Part shown: one piece after another, positions 9,608 to 18,760 of the stretch
Layout of the letters: every line of letters starts with the position of its first letter
Position numbering within the stretch: position 1 is the stretch's first letter
Source: Bowmanella dokdonensis
Lineage (GTDB): Bacteria > Pseudomonadota > Gammaproteobacteria > Enterobacterales > Alteromonadaceae
Direction: 5' to 3'
DNA: 64,000 nucleotides
Assembly: GCF_017254865.1 (NCBI RefSeq)
Contig: NZ_JAFKCV010000001.1
Coordinates: 434,001-498,000, forward strand
Position numbers and translations under genes: made by a program
Notes under the pieces: generated by a model
The model's input: only the letters and a program-made list of their open reading frames with translations
What the model was told of the DNA's origin: nothing
Databases searched by the model: none

Positions 9608-10528
9608 ATGAGCGTCAAACAGGATTTGAATTTGTTGATGGAGATGCTGGCAGCCCTGCCCGATCCTGTCTTTGTCCTGACCGAGAGCGGCCGCTATGTG
9701 GCGCTGATAGGTGGTCATGACGCCCGCTATTACCATGATGGTTCACATCTGGTGGACTTTACCCTGCATGATGTCATGCCCAAAGAAAAGGCCGACTGGT
9801 TTTTGCATGAGATCCGCCGGGCCATAGAGACAGAAGGCTTGCATACGGTGGAATATGCCCTCGGCTCAAAGGATCTTAAAGGTTCTGAAGATATCAGTGG
9901 TCCGGCAGAGGAGCTCTGGTTTGAAGGGCGCATTCAGCCCATTTCGTCCCTGGTCAAAGGTGAACGGGCGGTGGTCTGGGTGGCGCGCAATATCACCGAA
10001 AGGCATCAGATGCAGGCTGAGCTGAGGCGACTGAGCGAACAGGATGAACTGACCGGCATCTACAACAGACGCAAGCTGATGGAGGAGCTGGAGGAAAAAT
10101 TCGCCGAATTCAAGCGTTATCATCACGCCACCTCACTGATGATTTTCGATCTGGATCATTTCAAATCCATTAATGACAGGTTCGGCCATATCGCCGGCGA
10201 CAAGGTATTGCGTATTGTGACCCGGCTCTGCGCCGCTCAACTGCGTGAACAGGATTTGTTCTGTCGTTACGGCGGCGAAGAGTTTGCCGTGCTGTTGCCC
10301 AATACTTCCCTGAAAGATGCTGGCAGGCTGGCCGAACGGCTACGGCGGTGCATAGGTGAGCATGACCTGCAGGGCTTGTTGGGGGAAAACGCCTGCGTCA
10401 CTCTCAGTGCCGGGGTCAGTACCATCAGGGTGAGCGACAGCGACATCGAACAATTGATCAGTCGTTCCGACAACGCCCTGTATAAGGCCAAGGAAAAAGG
10501 CAGAAACCGTGTGGTTATTGAGGAATAG
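9608..10528 (+). CDS. PAS-GGDEF diguanylate cyclase
   Basis: Soluble protein of 306 aa that should make cyclic di-GMP from two GTP. A PAS-like sensor (about 12-130, ending VWVARNITERHQM) leads to a GGDEF domain with an intact active site GGEEF at 222-226. The inhibitory I-site RxxD is present exactly five residues ahead of it (REQD), so product feedback inhibition is likely. No membrane segment or EAL domain. ATG at 9608 follows GGGGAG. The last 14 bp overlap tail-to-tail with the adenylate cyclase gene on the other strand. Confidence 0.93.
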   Translation: MSVKQDLNLLMEMLAALPDPVFVLTESGRYVALIGGHDARYYHDGSHLVDFTLHDVMPKEKADWFLHEIRRAIETEGLHTVEYALGSKDLKGSEDISGPAEELWFEGRIQPISSLVKGERAVVWVARNITERHQMQAELRRLSEQDELTGIYNRRKLMEELEEKFAEFKRYHHATSLMIFDLDHFKSINDRFGHIAGDKVLRIVTRLCAAQLREQDLFCRYGGEEFAVLLPNTSLKDAGRLAERLRRCIGEHDLQGLLGENACVTLSAGVSTIRVSDSDIEQLISRSDNALYKAKEKGRNRVVIEE

Positions 10529-11636
10529 TCCGATAGGGATCGGCTGGATCCAGGTCGAGGGCGCCATCCCAGTCCTGGGGTAACGCCAGTTGGCTGAGCA
10601 GGTGGCATTGGGCGATATGATGATTCAGCACCCGGTCCCCGGGACAGACCTCCAGCCCTTTGGTAAAACAGTCTGCCGCCTCCTGCCATCGTCTGTCTTT
10701 ACGCAGTGCAATGCCCCGCTTGAGCCAGGATGCGGACGCCAGCTTCTGCTGCTGGACAGCCTCGTCCTGATGGGCAAATACCTCATGGATTTCAACCGGA
10801 TTTTTCTTGCCCTTAACCCGGACCCAGTCCAGCAGCCGGTGGGGAATCCCGCCTTTCAACCCGGCCGTATCGAGCAACTGGGCGCTGACCAGAACATCCG
10901 CATCATATCTGGGCGCCAGTGACTCCAGTCGATAGGCGATATTGACACTGTCGCCTATTACCGTGGTGTCCATTCTGTCTTCCGAACCCACTGTGCCCAG
11001 AATGACCGGCCCGAAATGTGCGCCTATACCGATATTGATGGGCGGATAGCCGGAGTTCTTTCTGTGCTGGTTGTACTGGACAACCGCCTTACGCAAGGCT
11101 GCAGCTGCCTGCAGACAGTCTCTGGCCTTGTCCTGGTTATTACCGCCCGGATGGTCAAACAGGGCCATAATGGCGTCACCGATAAACTTGTCGATAAAAC
11201 CCCGGTTAGCATGGATAGGTTCGTTCATCCGCATAAAGTAGGAATTGAGGAAGTTCATCAGTTCCTGGGGCGACATCCGCTCCGACAGACCGGTAAAGCC
11301 ACGGATATCGCAAAACAGGATAGCCACTTCGTCTTCGTCGGCACGTCCCAGCTCCAGTGTGCCCTGGCCATGTTTGGCAAAGTGCTCGGCAAACTGGCGC
11401 GGCACAAACTTCTCGAAGGTTCTGCTGATACTGGCAGCGGATTCACCTTCATCCTTGTATGCCGCAGCATAATCAGGCGGTGGCTGAATGGTATGGCCTT
11501 CCAGTCGCACGATGGGACGGTGGTATCGAACCCGGGCCTGGCGCAGCAGGCCGGCCAGCATCAGGATTATAAAGGCAAATAATACGCAGGTGCCGAGTAA
11601 CAGCATGCTCAGGGGCTGAGCGAACCATTCACTCAT
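10515..11636 (-). CDS. Membrane-anchored class III adenylate cyclase with TPR tail
   Basis: A 373-aa protein with one N-terminal membrane span (about 10-31), a short linker, a class III nucleotide cyclase domain (about 100-290) and a C-terminal TPR-like helical pair. The two metal-binding aspartates are Asp110 (FCDIRGFTG) and Asp154 (FIGDAIMALF). Lys150, with the DTT at 223-225, fits ATP rather than GTP specificity. Asn232 and Arg236 (GDSVNIAYRLE) are the transition-state residues. It is therefore predicted to make cAMP. The N-terminus is too short for a CHASE2 sensor. It lies 62 bp after hemL on the same strand and converges on the diguanylate cyclase gene with a 14-bp overlap. Confidence 0.9.
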   Translation of the reverse strand: MSEWFAQPLSMLLLGTCVLFAFIILMLAGLLRQARVRYHRPIVRLEGHTIQPPPDYAAAYKDEGESAASISRTFEKFVPRQFAEHFAKHGQGTLELGRADEDEVAILFCDIRGFTGLSERMSPQELMNFLNSYFMRMNEPIHANRGFIDKFIGDAIMALFDHPGGNNQDKARDCLQAAAALRKAVVQYNQHRKNSGYPPINIGIGAHFGPVILGTVGSEDRMDTTVIGDSVNIAYRLESLAPRYDADVLVSAQLLDTAGLKGGIPHRLLDWVRVKGKKNPVEIHEVFAHQDEAVQQQKLASASWLKRGIALRKDRRWQEAADCFTKGLEVCPGDRVLNHHIAQCHLLSQLALPQDWDGALDLDPADPYRTIPQ

Positions 11637-11698
11637 GGCAGCGGCATCCGGTATCCTGGGCTGGCGTCATACTTGTGACAGGTCTGGCATTGGGGTTG

Positions 11699-12979
11699 TC
11701 ACAATGTTGCCAGCACCCTGTCGGCCGCATCCAGAGTCTGCTGGACTATGGCGCTGTCGTGAGCGGCTGAAACAAAGCCGGCTTCATAGGATGCAGGTGC
11801 CAGATACACCCCTTCGGCCAGCATGGCATGATAGAAGCGGTTGAACTGCTGGATATTGCAGTTGATGGCCTGCTGGTAATGGGTGACCCGCTCCACATCG
11901 GTAAAGAACAGGCCGAACATACTGCCGGCGTAGTTGATGCTCATGGGCACGCCATGCCTGTCGGCCAGCGCTTTGAAACCCTCTGCCAGGGTTTGTGTGC
12001 GCTGTGTCAGCTGTTCATACAGCCCGGGTTGCTGGATGGCGGTCAGTGAGGCCAGACCCGCAGCCATGGCCACCGGGTTGCCGGACAGGGTGCCGGCCTG
12101 GTAGACCGGGCCAGTGGGTGCGATATGGCGCATAATATCGGCCTTACCGCCAAAGGCGCCGACTGGCATGCCACCGCCGATGACCTTGCCCAGGCAGGTC
12201 AGATCCGGTTGGATGCCGTAATGAGCCTGGGCACCGCCGAGGGCCACCCGGAATCCTGTCATAACCTCATCCAGTATCAGCAATGCACCATACTGATCAC
12301 AGATATCACGCAGACCTGCAAGGAAACCTTCCACAGGCGGGATACAGTTCATATTGCCGGCTACCGGCTCGACGATAATACAGGCAATCTGTTCGCCCAC
12401 CTCGCTAAACGCCTGGCGCACACTGTCCAGGTTGTTGTATTCCACGGTCAGGGTATGCTGGGCAAAATCCGCCGGGATCCCCGGAGAGCTGGGCACACCG
12501 AAGGTCAGGGCCCCGGACCCGGCCTTGACCAACAGGGCGTCGGCATGGCCGTGATAGCAGCCCTCAAACTTGAGGATCTTGTCCCGCCCCGTGTAGCCCC
12601 TTGCCAGACGGATGGCGCTCATGGTGGCCTCTGTGCCTGAGTTGACCATACGCACCATTTCCATGGAGGGTACCAGCGTACTGACCAATTCGGCCATTTC
12701 CACTTCGGCCTCGGTAGGGGCCCCGAAGCTGAGGCCTTTTTCCACCGCTTTGAGCACAGCCGACCTGATGGCCGGATGGTTGTGACCAAGCACCATGGGA
12801 CCCCAGGACTGGACATAGTCGATATAGCGTTTGCCATCGGCATCGAAAATATAGGGTCCGTCGGCCCGTTCGATAAACAGGGGCGTGCCACCTACGGCTT
12901 TGAAGGCGCGTACCGGTGAGTTTACCCCGCCGGGGATATGGACCTGGGCCCGTTCAAACAACTGAATGGATTTTTGCAT
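11699..12979 (-). CDS. hemL: Glutamate-1-semialdehyde 2,1-aminomutase
   Basis: PLP enzyme of 426 aa, exactly the E. coli length, converting glutamate-1-semialdehyde to 5-aminolevulinate, the first committed tetrapyrrole precursor. The Schiff-base lysine is Lys265 in [29 protein letters not shown] and LDEVMTGFR are the other family motifs. I start at ATG 12979 ([12 protein letters not shown]) because GAAGGAAAG precedes it. The frame could begin 13 codons earlier, but that would run into pyrB. It follows pyrB by 11 bp, so the two are probably cotranscribed. Confidence 0.96.
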   Translation of the reverse strand: MQKSIQLFERAQVHIPGGVNSPVRAFKAVGGTPLFIERADGPYIFDADGKRYIDYVQSWGPMVLGHNHPAIRSAVLKAVEKGLSFGAPTEAEVEMAELVSTLVPSMEMVRMVNSGTEATMSAIRLARGYTGRDKILKFEGCYHGHADALLVKAGSGALTFGVPSSPGIPADFAQHTLTVEYNNLDSVRQAFSEVGEQIACIIVEPVAGNMNCIPPVEGFLAGLRDICDQYGALLILDEVMTGFRVALGGAQAHYGIQPDLTCLGKVIGGGMPVGAFGGKADIMRHIAPTGPVYQAGTLSGNPVAMAAGLASLTAIQQPGLYEQLTQRTQTLAEGFKALADRHGVPMSINYAGSMFGLFFTDVERVTHYQQAINCNIQQFNRFYHAMLAEGVYLAPASYEAGFVSAAHDSAIVQQTLDAADRVLATL

Positions 12980-12990
12980 CTTTCCTTCAC

Positions 12991-14007
12991 TTAAATATTT
13001 TGTTTGCTGCTGTACCACTGTACTTCGCAGTCATAGTCTTCCACCTTGTCTTCCACTCCCAGGGTGAGGGCAAACAGCGCCATACGGATCAACACACCGT
13101 TGTCGACCTGCCGGAAGATGGCCAGGTTGGGATTGAGGTTAAGGTCGTTGTCCAGCTCATTGGCATCGGCGCGGGAATCCCTGGGCAGAGGGTGCATAAT
13201 CACCGTTTTTGACTGGAAGTGGCGGGTATAGATGTCCTGGTTGAGACGGAACTTGCCCCGGTAGCGGTTGGCTTCATCCTGGGTGGGGAAGCGTTCTTCC
13301 TGGACCCGGGTCTGGTAAACGATATCCGCATCCATGCTGCCTTCCAACTGGTCCGTGACCCTGAAGCTGTGGCCTGCGTTTTCTATGCTGTCCAGCACAG
13401 AGGCGGGCATCGACAGTTCATGAGGGGCAATCAGGGTAAAGCGGATATTCCTGTAAAGGCACAGCAGCTTGGACAGGGAATGTACGGTGCGGCCATGCTT
13501 AAGATCGCCGATCATGGCGATATGCATCCCTTCGATACTGTCCCCATGAAACTGCAGTTCCTTGGAAATCGTATAGAGATCCAGCAACGCCTGGGTTGGA
13601 TGTTCATTGGGCCCGTCGCCGCCGTTGATCACAGGCACCCGGCTGCCCTCGGCAAACTCGGCCACAGAGCCGGCCATGGGATGACGCATGGCGACAATAT
13701 CCGAGTAGCTGGACAACACCCGGGCAGTGTCATACAGGGATTCACCTTTGGACAGGGCCGAGGTGGCCATGCCGGCCGTTTCCCTGACCTCGCCGCCTAG
13801 CAAGTTGAAGGCAGTACCAAAGCTGACCCGGGTCCGGGTGCTGGCTTCGAAAAACAGGTTGCCGAGGATGGCCCCATCCAGCACTTTGGTGCGTTTTTGC
13901 CTGTGTGCGTAGGGGCGCATGCGGTCGGCCACCTGGAATATTTGCCGGATGCCGTCACGATCGAACTGGTTGACCGAAAGAATATGTTGACCTTTAAACT
14001 GGCTCAT
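12991..14007 (-). CDS. pyrB: Aspartate carbamoyltransferase catalytic chain
   Basis: This 338-aa enzyme condenses carbamoyl phosphate and aspartate in pyrimidine synthesis. Carbamoyl-phosphate binding motif [15 protein letters not shown] is at about 53-67, and [12 protein letters not shown] and [14 protein letters not shown] are the usual later motifs. It is longer than E. coli PyrB (311 aa) and carries a short C-terminal tail after FALTLGV. No pyrI regulatory chain follows; the next gene is hemL. ATG start at 14007, divergent from the ParA gene. Confidence 0.94.
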   Translation of the reverse strand: MSQFKGQHILSVNQFDRDGIRQIFQVADRMRPYAHRQKRTKVLDGAILGNLFFEASTRTRVSFGTAFNLLGGEVRETAGMATSALSKGESLYDTARVLSSYSDIVAMRHPMAGSVAEFAEGSRVPVINGGDGPNEHPTQALLDLYTISKELQFHGDSIEGMHIAMIGDLKHGRTVHSLSKLLCLYRNIRFTLIAPHELSMPASVLDSIENAGHSFRVTDQLEGSMDADIVYQTRVQEERFPTQDEANRYRGKFRLNQDIYTRHFQSKTVIMHPLPRDSRADANELDNDLNLNPNLAIFRQVDNGVLIRMALFALTLGVEDKVEDYDCEVQWYSSKQNI

Positions 14008-14136
14008 AGGGAGAGGGCTTGGTTGGCAATGGGCCGATTTTAACAGGGCCTGCCCTTAAGGACTATCCCCGGGATTGGCCCGGACTAATCATTGAATAAA
14101 GGTATGAAAGTTCATCACATGCACTGAATTGCCATG

Positions 14137-14150
14137 CCAGCCCAGGCTGG
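14137..14150. promoter_or_regulatory. Palindrome upstream of the parA-like gene
   Basis: CCAGCCCAGGCTGG, two 6-bp arms with a 2-bp centre, 94 bp before the ParA start in the 236-bp gap shared with pyrB. It could be an operator or centromere-like site for the ParA/RHH pair. That is a guess from position and symmetry only. Confidence 0.25.
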
Positions 14151-14243
14151 AGACGGTTCTCTGGTTGGTTTAAGTTTAATCAGCAAGCCGGAAAAACCTC
14201 CCGTGTTCAATTCCGGTTCACTGATCGATAAGGGGATTTGATC

Positions 14244-14948
14244 ATGATTATTCTGGTTGGTGGTGAAAAAGGCGGTAGCGGAAAAAGCTGCCTGGCACAG
14301 AATATCGCTGTTTATCTGCGAGCTGAGCGTGATGCGACCGTTCTGATGGTGGACTGCGATCCGCAGCGCACCACTTCCGATTGGATTCAGGAACGCAACA
14401 ATAACAAAAGGGACTTACCTAACATTAATTGCGTGCAGTTATATGGAAAGATACGCAATGAATTGCTCAGCCTGCGCAACCATTATGACTTTGTGGTTAT
14501 CGACTGTGGTGGACAGGACAACCTGGCCCTGCGCTCCTCCATGGCGGTGGCGGACAATATTCTGATTCCTCTTCGCCCCAAGCGCCGAGACCTGAAAACC
14601 GTACCGCATATGGAAGACCTGGTTTCCACCTGCAAGATGGTCAATCCAAAGATGAACGTGGCGTTCGTGATCACCCAGTGTCCCTCGCTGCCCTCCCTTG
14701 CCAGCCGGATCATTGAGGCCAAGGAGGTGTGCCGTTCGTTCGAGATACCGGTGCTTAACTCGGTGACTTTCAGTCGCAACATGTACGATGACAGCGAAGA
14801 GCTGGGCCTGTCGGTGATGGAGAACGAGCCGGACGGCAAGGCGGCATGGGAAATCCGCAGTATTGTCGATGAATTGTTTGCCCGCGGCCGAGGAGAGACC
14901 TATGACATTCGCCAGTTTGAAGAAAAAATCGCCGTCGGCCAGTCCTGA
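14244..14948 (+). CDS. ParA/MinD-type partition ATPase
   Basis: A 234-aa ATPase with the deviant Walker A box GEKGGSGKS at residues 7-15, including signature Lys9 that marks ParA/MinD dimerising ATPases. Walker A' is VLMVDCDPQRTTSDW and Walker B is FVVIDCGG. There is no N-terminal DNA-binding extension, so it is the small (type Ib-like) form. The ATG at 14244 is preceded by AGGGG at 14231-14235; a TTG two codons earlier is too close to it. The 3' end overlaps the next gene, which encodes a ribbon-helix-helix protein, the classic layout of plasmid partition pairs. This is not the chromosomal parAB next to gidB, so cargo or target is unknown. Confidence 0.85.
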   Translation: MIILVGGEKGGSGKSCLAQNIAVYLRAERDATVLMVDCDPQRTTSDWIQERNNNKRDLPNINCVQLYGKIRNELLSLRNHYDFVVIDCGGQDNLALRSSMAVADNILIPLRPKRRDLKTVPHMEDLVSTCKMVNPKMNVAFVITQCPSLPSLASRIIEAKEVCRSFEIPVLNSVTFSRNMYDDSEELGLSVMENEPDGKAAWEIRSIVDELFARGRGETYDIRQFEEKIAVGQS

Positions 14949-15216
14949 ATCTCTCTCTGTTGATGATTTTATCGATGACGCGGAAAATTACGCCAGGGGC
15001 ATATCCAAAGTAGTGACGCTGCATCCAGAGCCCCCCGGCTACAGCGGTGAGCCATTGCGCAGTCACTGTTTTACTCTGAGCGAAGAGGTCTGGGGCAAAC
15101 TGGATCGCTTGTCTGAATTATCCGGTATTTCCCGCTCAAGGTTGTTGCGAATTCTGCTAAATGACCTGCAACCTGAGACGGACCTGCCTCGCTTTCTGGC
15201 CAGTCAGGTGAGGTAG
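14902..15216 (+). CDS. Small ribbon-helix-helix protein, partner of the ParA-like ATPase
   Basis: This 104-aa protein starts inside the ParA gene (47-bp overlap) at an ATG preceded by GGAGAG. The N-terminal 50 residues look flexible and mixed charge. The C-terminal part (HCFTLSEEVWGKLDRLSEL then SRSRLLRILLNDL) has the strand-helix-helix layout of the CopG/ParG ribbon-helix-helix fold. By analogy with type Ib partition systems the flexible N-terminus would contact ParA and the C-terminus DNA. The function is inferred from context. No homologue is recognised by name. Confidence 0.65.
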   Translation: MTFASLKKKSPSASPESLSVDDFIDDAENYARGISKVVTLHPEPPGYSGEPLRSHCFTLSEEVWGKLDRLSELSGISRSRLLRILLNDLQPETDLPRFLASQVR

Positions 15217-15242
15217 GAACCATCGTCGCCCTTGGCCATCAG

Positions 15243-15285
15243 GGCTGTCTTTTACCTCGTTCTTTTCGGGGAGTCGTAGACAGCC
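15243..15285. repeat. Inverted repeat after the parA operon
   Basis: GGCTGTCT at 15243-15250 and AGACAGCC at 15278-15285 are exact reverse complements around a 27-nt loop. No T-run follows, so it is not a classical terminator. It could be a binding site or a processed transcript end. Confidence 0.35.
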
Positions 15286-15464
15286 TGGTCATTCCACCGC
15301 TGATTTGCGCAACCTCACCAGCTTCCTTTATGCCCGCTGCACTCCCTCGTCAATGACTTGAATTCGCACAGTCTTGCTGGGTACAGTGTGTTGGCATCCG
15401 TAACAAAGCTGGCGAGAGTGGAGCCTGGTTATATGGTTTCGCCACGCCAGGAAGGGGAAAATCC

Positions 15465-15713
15465 GTGGGAATTGCATTTTGGATAAAACGTTTTTTCGTT
15501 GTTCTGTTTGGCGCCTTTGTGGTCATAGGCGGCGTGCAGATGCTGAAAAATCATGATTTCGACTACGCCATCACACAAGCCGCCATTTGGGCCCCGCTTA
15601 CGGCCGCCGTGTTTACCCTGAGTCGCTTTGTTCAAGCGCGCCGGGGACAACATTGCGCCCTGTGCAAAGATACTCCGGAAATGCGCGATGCCGACATCCA
15701 CGAACCCCGCTGA
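15465..15713 (+). CDS. Small two-helix membrane protein, unknown function
   Basis: An 82-aa product starting at GTG 15465 after AAGGGGAAAATCC, a good ribosome site. Two hydrophobic segments are visible, about 8-25 (FFVVLFGAFVVIGGVQML) and 36-53 (TQAAIWAPLTAAVFTLSR), separated by a short polar loop. A C-terminal CALC pair of cysteines precedes an acidic tail. No family recognised. It stands alone between the parA pair and convergent hemJ. Confidence 0.55.
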   Translation: MGIAFWIKRFFVVLFGAFVVIGGVQMLKNHDFDYAITQAAIWAPLTAAVFTLSRFVQARRGQHCALCKDTPEMRDADIHEPR

Positions 15714-15766
15714 AACACTATATCGGCACAAAGTTAAGTGTCCGCATAGGCTCAAGCTTTGACTGG

Positions 15767-16195
15767 CTAAAACATCGGTTTTACCACCGCCAGACAGATA
15801 ATCCCCAGCAATACCAGCACCGGGGCTTCGTTGAGGAAGCGATAAAAGCGCGGGCTACGGCGGTTTTCATCGCGGGCGAATTGCTTCAACAGCCGATACA
15901 GATATAAGTGATAGCCATAGATGGCGATCACCAGAACCAACTTGATGTGCAGCCACATCGATACTCTGAACCAGTCGCGCCCGTAGCTGAAAATCAGCGC
16001 CAGACCGAACACCAGGGTCAATACGGCAAAGGGAGTGACAAACCACCAGAGTCGGCGTTCCATCACTTTAAACTGGTCTTTGGTTGCCTGGTGTTCACTC
16101 TGGGCATGGTAGACAAACAACCTGGGCAGATAAAAAATGCCGGCCATCCAGGCGATCATAAAAAACAGGTGCAGGGCTTTTAGCCATAAGATCAT
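15767..16195 (-). CDS. hemJ: Protoporphyrinogen IX oxidase HemJ
   Basis: A 142-aa integral membrane protein with four hydrophobic helices, matching the HemJ (UPF0093) family that oxidises protoporphyrinogen IX in the penultimate step of haem synthesis. Family features seen are the N-terminal WLKALHLFFMIAWMAGIFYLPRLFVYH, the arginine-rich MERRLWWFVTPF loop, and HIKLVLVIAIYGYHLYL. The length equals that of known HemJ proteins. Its ATG shares one base with the clc stop (TGATG), so it is translationally coupled to the chloride channel gene. HemL is encoded 3 kb away. Confidence 0.88.
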   Translation of the reverse strand: MILWLKALHLFFMIAWMAGIFYLPRLFVYHAQSEHQATKDQFKVMERRLWWFVTPFAVLTLVFGLALIFSYGRDWFRVSMWLHIKLVLVIAIYGYHLYLYRLLKQFARDENRRSPRFYRFLNEAPVLVLLGIICLAVVKPMF

Positions 16196-17877
16196 CAGTA
16201 TTGCTCCTTCATCAGTTGCGCCCGTAACCGGTTCCAGGTAATCACACCGACTATATCGGCCGGATTGTCTTCATAGATATACACGGCCCCATCCCGCGCA
16301 GCTTGGAGGATCTCGTACACTTCTGCCAGAGTGGCCTGTGCCGGCACGCCTTCCATGCTCAGGAATTTCAGCGGATGGCTCTGATCCGGGCTCAGGCTGA
16401 TATCATACTGAACCAGTGAGTACTGTATGCCAATTTCAAAATCCTGCGCCTGCACCACCAAGTCCGTCGGGGACTGCTCCAGATGCCGCAGCAACTGGTG
16501 TTCCTGGGCATCCTGAAACAATTTGAAGTCACGCTGGGCTTCGGCCATCACGCCGGTCTTCTGCAAATGTTCACGAATGGAAGAACTGGTGTAGGACAGC
16601 TTCTGGTAGTCCAGTTGGCGGATAAAGATGGAGCGGTTGCCCAGCAACTGAGTGGAGGTGACATAGGCAGGGACAATTACCAGCATGGCCGGCAGTATCA
16701 CCTGCGGCGAGAATGACAGCTCCATCACCGCTGAAAGAGCAGCCAGTGGCGCATGGAGAACCGCGCTTAACAGTCCTGCCAGGCCCAGCAGGGCGAAGGC
16801 CCCGGTATACTGGCTGGTGTCATCCATAAACAGCCCCAAAGGCAGCAACAAAATGGCGCCGGTCAGCACGCCCATGCCGATAACGGGACCGATAACCCCG
16901 CCCGGAATACCCAGCCCCAGGGCAATCAGGGTGAGCAGGAACTTGGCCGCCAGGATGGCAAACAGTAGCATCAGATTATCCGGTGAGTTGACCACAAACT
17001 GGATGGAACTCATGCCCGACCCCATGGCTTCGGGCAACAGGTAACCCACCAGGCCGGTTAGCAGACCGGCCAGCAACAGGCGGCTGGCCATGGTCAGTGG
17101 CCTGAACCAGCGGATAATGTTCATCAGTTGATTGTTGAACAGGGTGGCCAGCGCCCCTAATGCCATGCCAAAAGGGATCAGGTACAGATAAAACCAGTTG
17201 TTGAACTGGTTGAATGTCAGTAATGCCAGCTCACTGCCTTCGCCAAATACCAGGCGGGTAAGCACAGATCCACAGGCTGCTGCCAGCATGACCGGAATAA
17301 AGATATGGATCTTGTATTCCCTGAGCACGACCTCCATAACGAAAATCACTGCGGCAAACGGCGTATTGAAGGACGCGGAAATACCTGCTGCAATACCGCA
17401 TCCGGCCAGAATTCGGATGCTGTTATAGGGCAGTTTCAGCCACTGACCGAAAAAAGTGCTCCCGGCTGCGCCCAGATGCACGGAGGGACCTTCCCGGCCC
17501 ACGGAAAATCCCGCGGCCAGGGCAATCACACCACCGAAGAACTGATTGATACTGGTGCGCAGGGGGATATGGCCATACCGGTGTTTAACCCGGTGGATCA
17601 CGTAGGGAATACCCATCCGGTAGTGTTTGAAACCGGTGATAAAAGCGAACAGCAGAATCAGCAGGGCGCCGACAATGGGAAGAATAAATCTGTCCACGGC
17701 CGGCATAGTGGTAAAGTTGTCCACCTGTTGTACGTAGAGGTGTTGCAGGGATTCGATACAGAGACGGAACAGAATGATGAGCAGGGCTGCACAGGTGCCG
17801 CCGAGGATGCCGAGCAGGCAGAGTTGCACCGAAGTACGGGGATGGGCAAGTTCCTGTCTGAGTCCCTGAATTGACAT
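16195..17877 (-). CDS. ClC-type chloride channel/antiporter with C-terminal CBS region
   Basis: A 560-aa membrane protein. The transport core has the ClC selectivity motif GREGPSVHLGAAG at 127-139, whose Glu129 is the gating glutamate; in prokaryotic homologues this usually means Cl-/H+ exchange. GIPGGVIGPVIGMGV is another ClC signature. About 120 residues after the last helix form a cytoplasmic CBS-like region (ending VYEILQAARDGAVYIYEDNPADIVGVITWNRL), which may bind nucleotide. The stop codon overlaps the hemJ start. ATG start at 17877. Confidence 0.9.
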   Translation of the reverse strand: MSIQGLRQELAHPRTSVQLCLLGILGGTCAALLIILFRLCIESLQHLYVQQVDNFTTMPAVDRFILPIVGALLILLFAFITGFKHYRMGIPYVIHRVKHRYGHIPLRTSINQFFGGVIALAAGFSVGREGPSVHLGAAGSTFFGQWLKLPYNSIRILAGCGIAAGISASFNTPFAAVIFVMEVVLREYKIHIFIPVMLAAACGSVLTRLVFGEGSELALLTFNQFNNWFYLYLIPFGMALGALATLFNNQLMNIIRWFRPLTMASRLLLAGLLTGLVGYLLPEAMGSGMSSIQFVVNSPDNLMLLFAILAAKFLLTLIALGLGIPGGVIGPVIGMGVLTGAILLLPLGLFMDDTSQYTGAFALLGLAGLLSAVLHAPLAALSAVMELSFSPQVILPAMLVIVPAYVTSTQLLGNRSIFIRQLDYQKLSYTSSSIREHLQKTGVMAEAQRDFKLFQDAQEHQLLRHLEQSPTDLVVQAQDFEIGIQYSLVQYDISLSPDQSHPLKFLSMEGVPAQATLAEVYEILQAARDGAVYIYEDNPADIVGVITWNRLRAQLMKEQY

Positions 17878-17980
17878 CTTGTGCTGTGCTGATGAAGTCT
17901 ACTTCAAGTCTAACACAAGTACTTGTAATCTAAGCAAATCTGAAGTCCGTCCGGCGATGGCGGTGAAGTGAGAGAATCGG

Positions 17981-18700
17981 GTGTTATCTGCAAGAGAACT
18001 GAAACAAAAAATCGGCGCCATGCGCTTCTACCTAATACTGTTGGCGTTACTCGGTCTGGTGGGTTATCTGGGTGTGAGGTACGGCAATCATCTGCTCGAC
18101 AGCCAGGCATACAAGATTTCCGGTCTGGAGCAAAGTGTGGCAAGGATTACCGAAGAGAACCACAAACTGACCAAGGCCCTGAATATTCTGGGCGTGGAAC
18201 TGGAAGTGGAGCGCCTGGCCAACCAACAGATACAGAACAGTCTGCAACAAGCCATGCAACGCCAGGCAGAGCTGAAAAAGGAGCTGTCTTTTTACCAGAA
18301 GATTATGGCGCCGGAAATGCAGGAGCAGGGCGTGGTGGTGGACTCGCTGGATATTGAAGCCACCAACAGCCCCGGGTATTTCCGCTTTGCCCTGGTGATG
18401 ATGCAACGGGACGCCCGCAAGGAACTGGTGCAGGGAGATGCGAGGATTGTCATCCACGGCAGCAGAAACGGCCGGCCCGATACCCTGTCACTGACCAGCC
18501 TGCTGCAGGAACCCAAAGACAACCTGGATTTCCGTTTCCGCTATTTTGAAGTGTTGGAGGGAGTATTCAAACTGCCGGAGGATTTTATACCCAGGCGCCT
18601 GGAAGTGGACTGCCAACTGGAAAAACCCAGGAAAGGCCGGCTGAATCAGGCCTTCGACTGGCTGCTCAGTGTAGCCGAAGGCGAACAAGTGAATAGTTGA
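17981..18700 (+). CDS. DUF6776-like membrane-anchored coiled-coil protein
   Basis: A 239-aa protein with one N-terminal membrane span (RFYLILLALLGLVGYLGVRYG, about 15-35), then a long predicted coiled coil (about 45-110, rich in E, Q, K and L). A C-terminal beta-rich domain ends in FDWLLS. This fits the DUF6776 family found in gammaproteobacteria; its function is unknown. The start used is GTG 17981; an ATG at 18020 right before the membrane segment is the alternative. It precedes erpA, which has its own promoter. Confidence 0.65.
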   Translation: MLSARELKQKIGAMRFYLILLALLGLVGYLGVRYGNHLLDSQAYKISGLEQSVARITEENHKLTKALNILGVELEVERLANQQIQNSLQQAMQRQAELKKELSFYQKIMAPEMQEQGVVVDSLDIEATNSPGYFRFALVMMQRDARKELVQGDARIVIHGSRNGRPDTLSLTSLLQEPKDNLDFRFRYFEVLEGVFKLPEDFIPRRLEVDCQLEKPRKGRLNQAFDWLLSVAEGEQVNS

Positions 18701-18725
18701 TTGAATTGGTCGGGTATAAGATAAT
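18697..18725 (+). promoter_or_regulatory. Sigma-70-type promoter for erpA
   Basis: TTGATT (18697-18702), a 17-bp spacer, then GATAAT (18720-18725), placed 35 bp before the erpA ATG. The -10 matches consensus at five of six positions and the -35 at four. It overlaps the stop of the upstream gene. Confidence 0.6.
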
Positions 18726-18760
18726 AGCCGGCCCAGTCAGCACCAGTGCAGAGGTCCTTT

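Noticed and set aside
12980-13018. 13-codon N-terminal extension of hemL
   Set aside because: It overlaps pyrB. The ATG at 12979 has a strong ribosome site and gives the exact family length.
15217-15464. Possible small gene or RNA between the parA pair and the small membrane protein
   Set aside because: Only an inverted repeat with a long loop is seen; no convincing frame or promoter.
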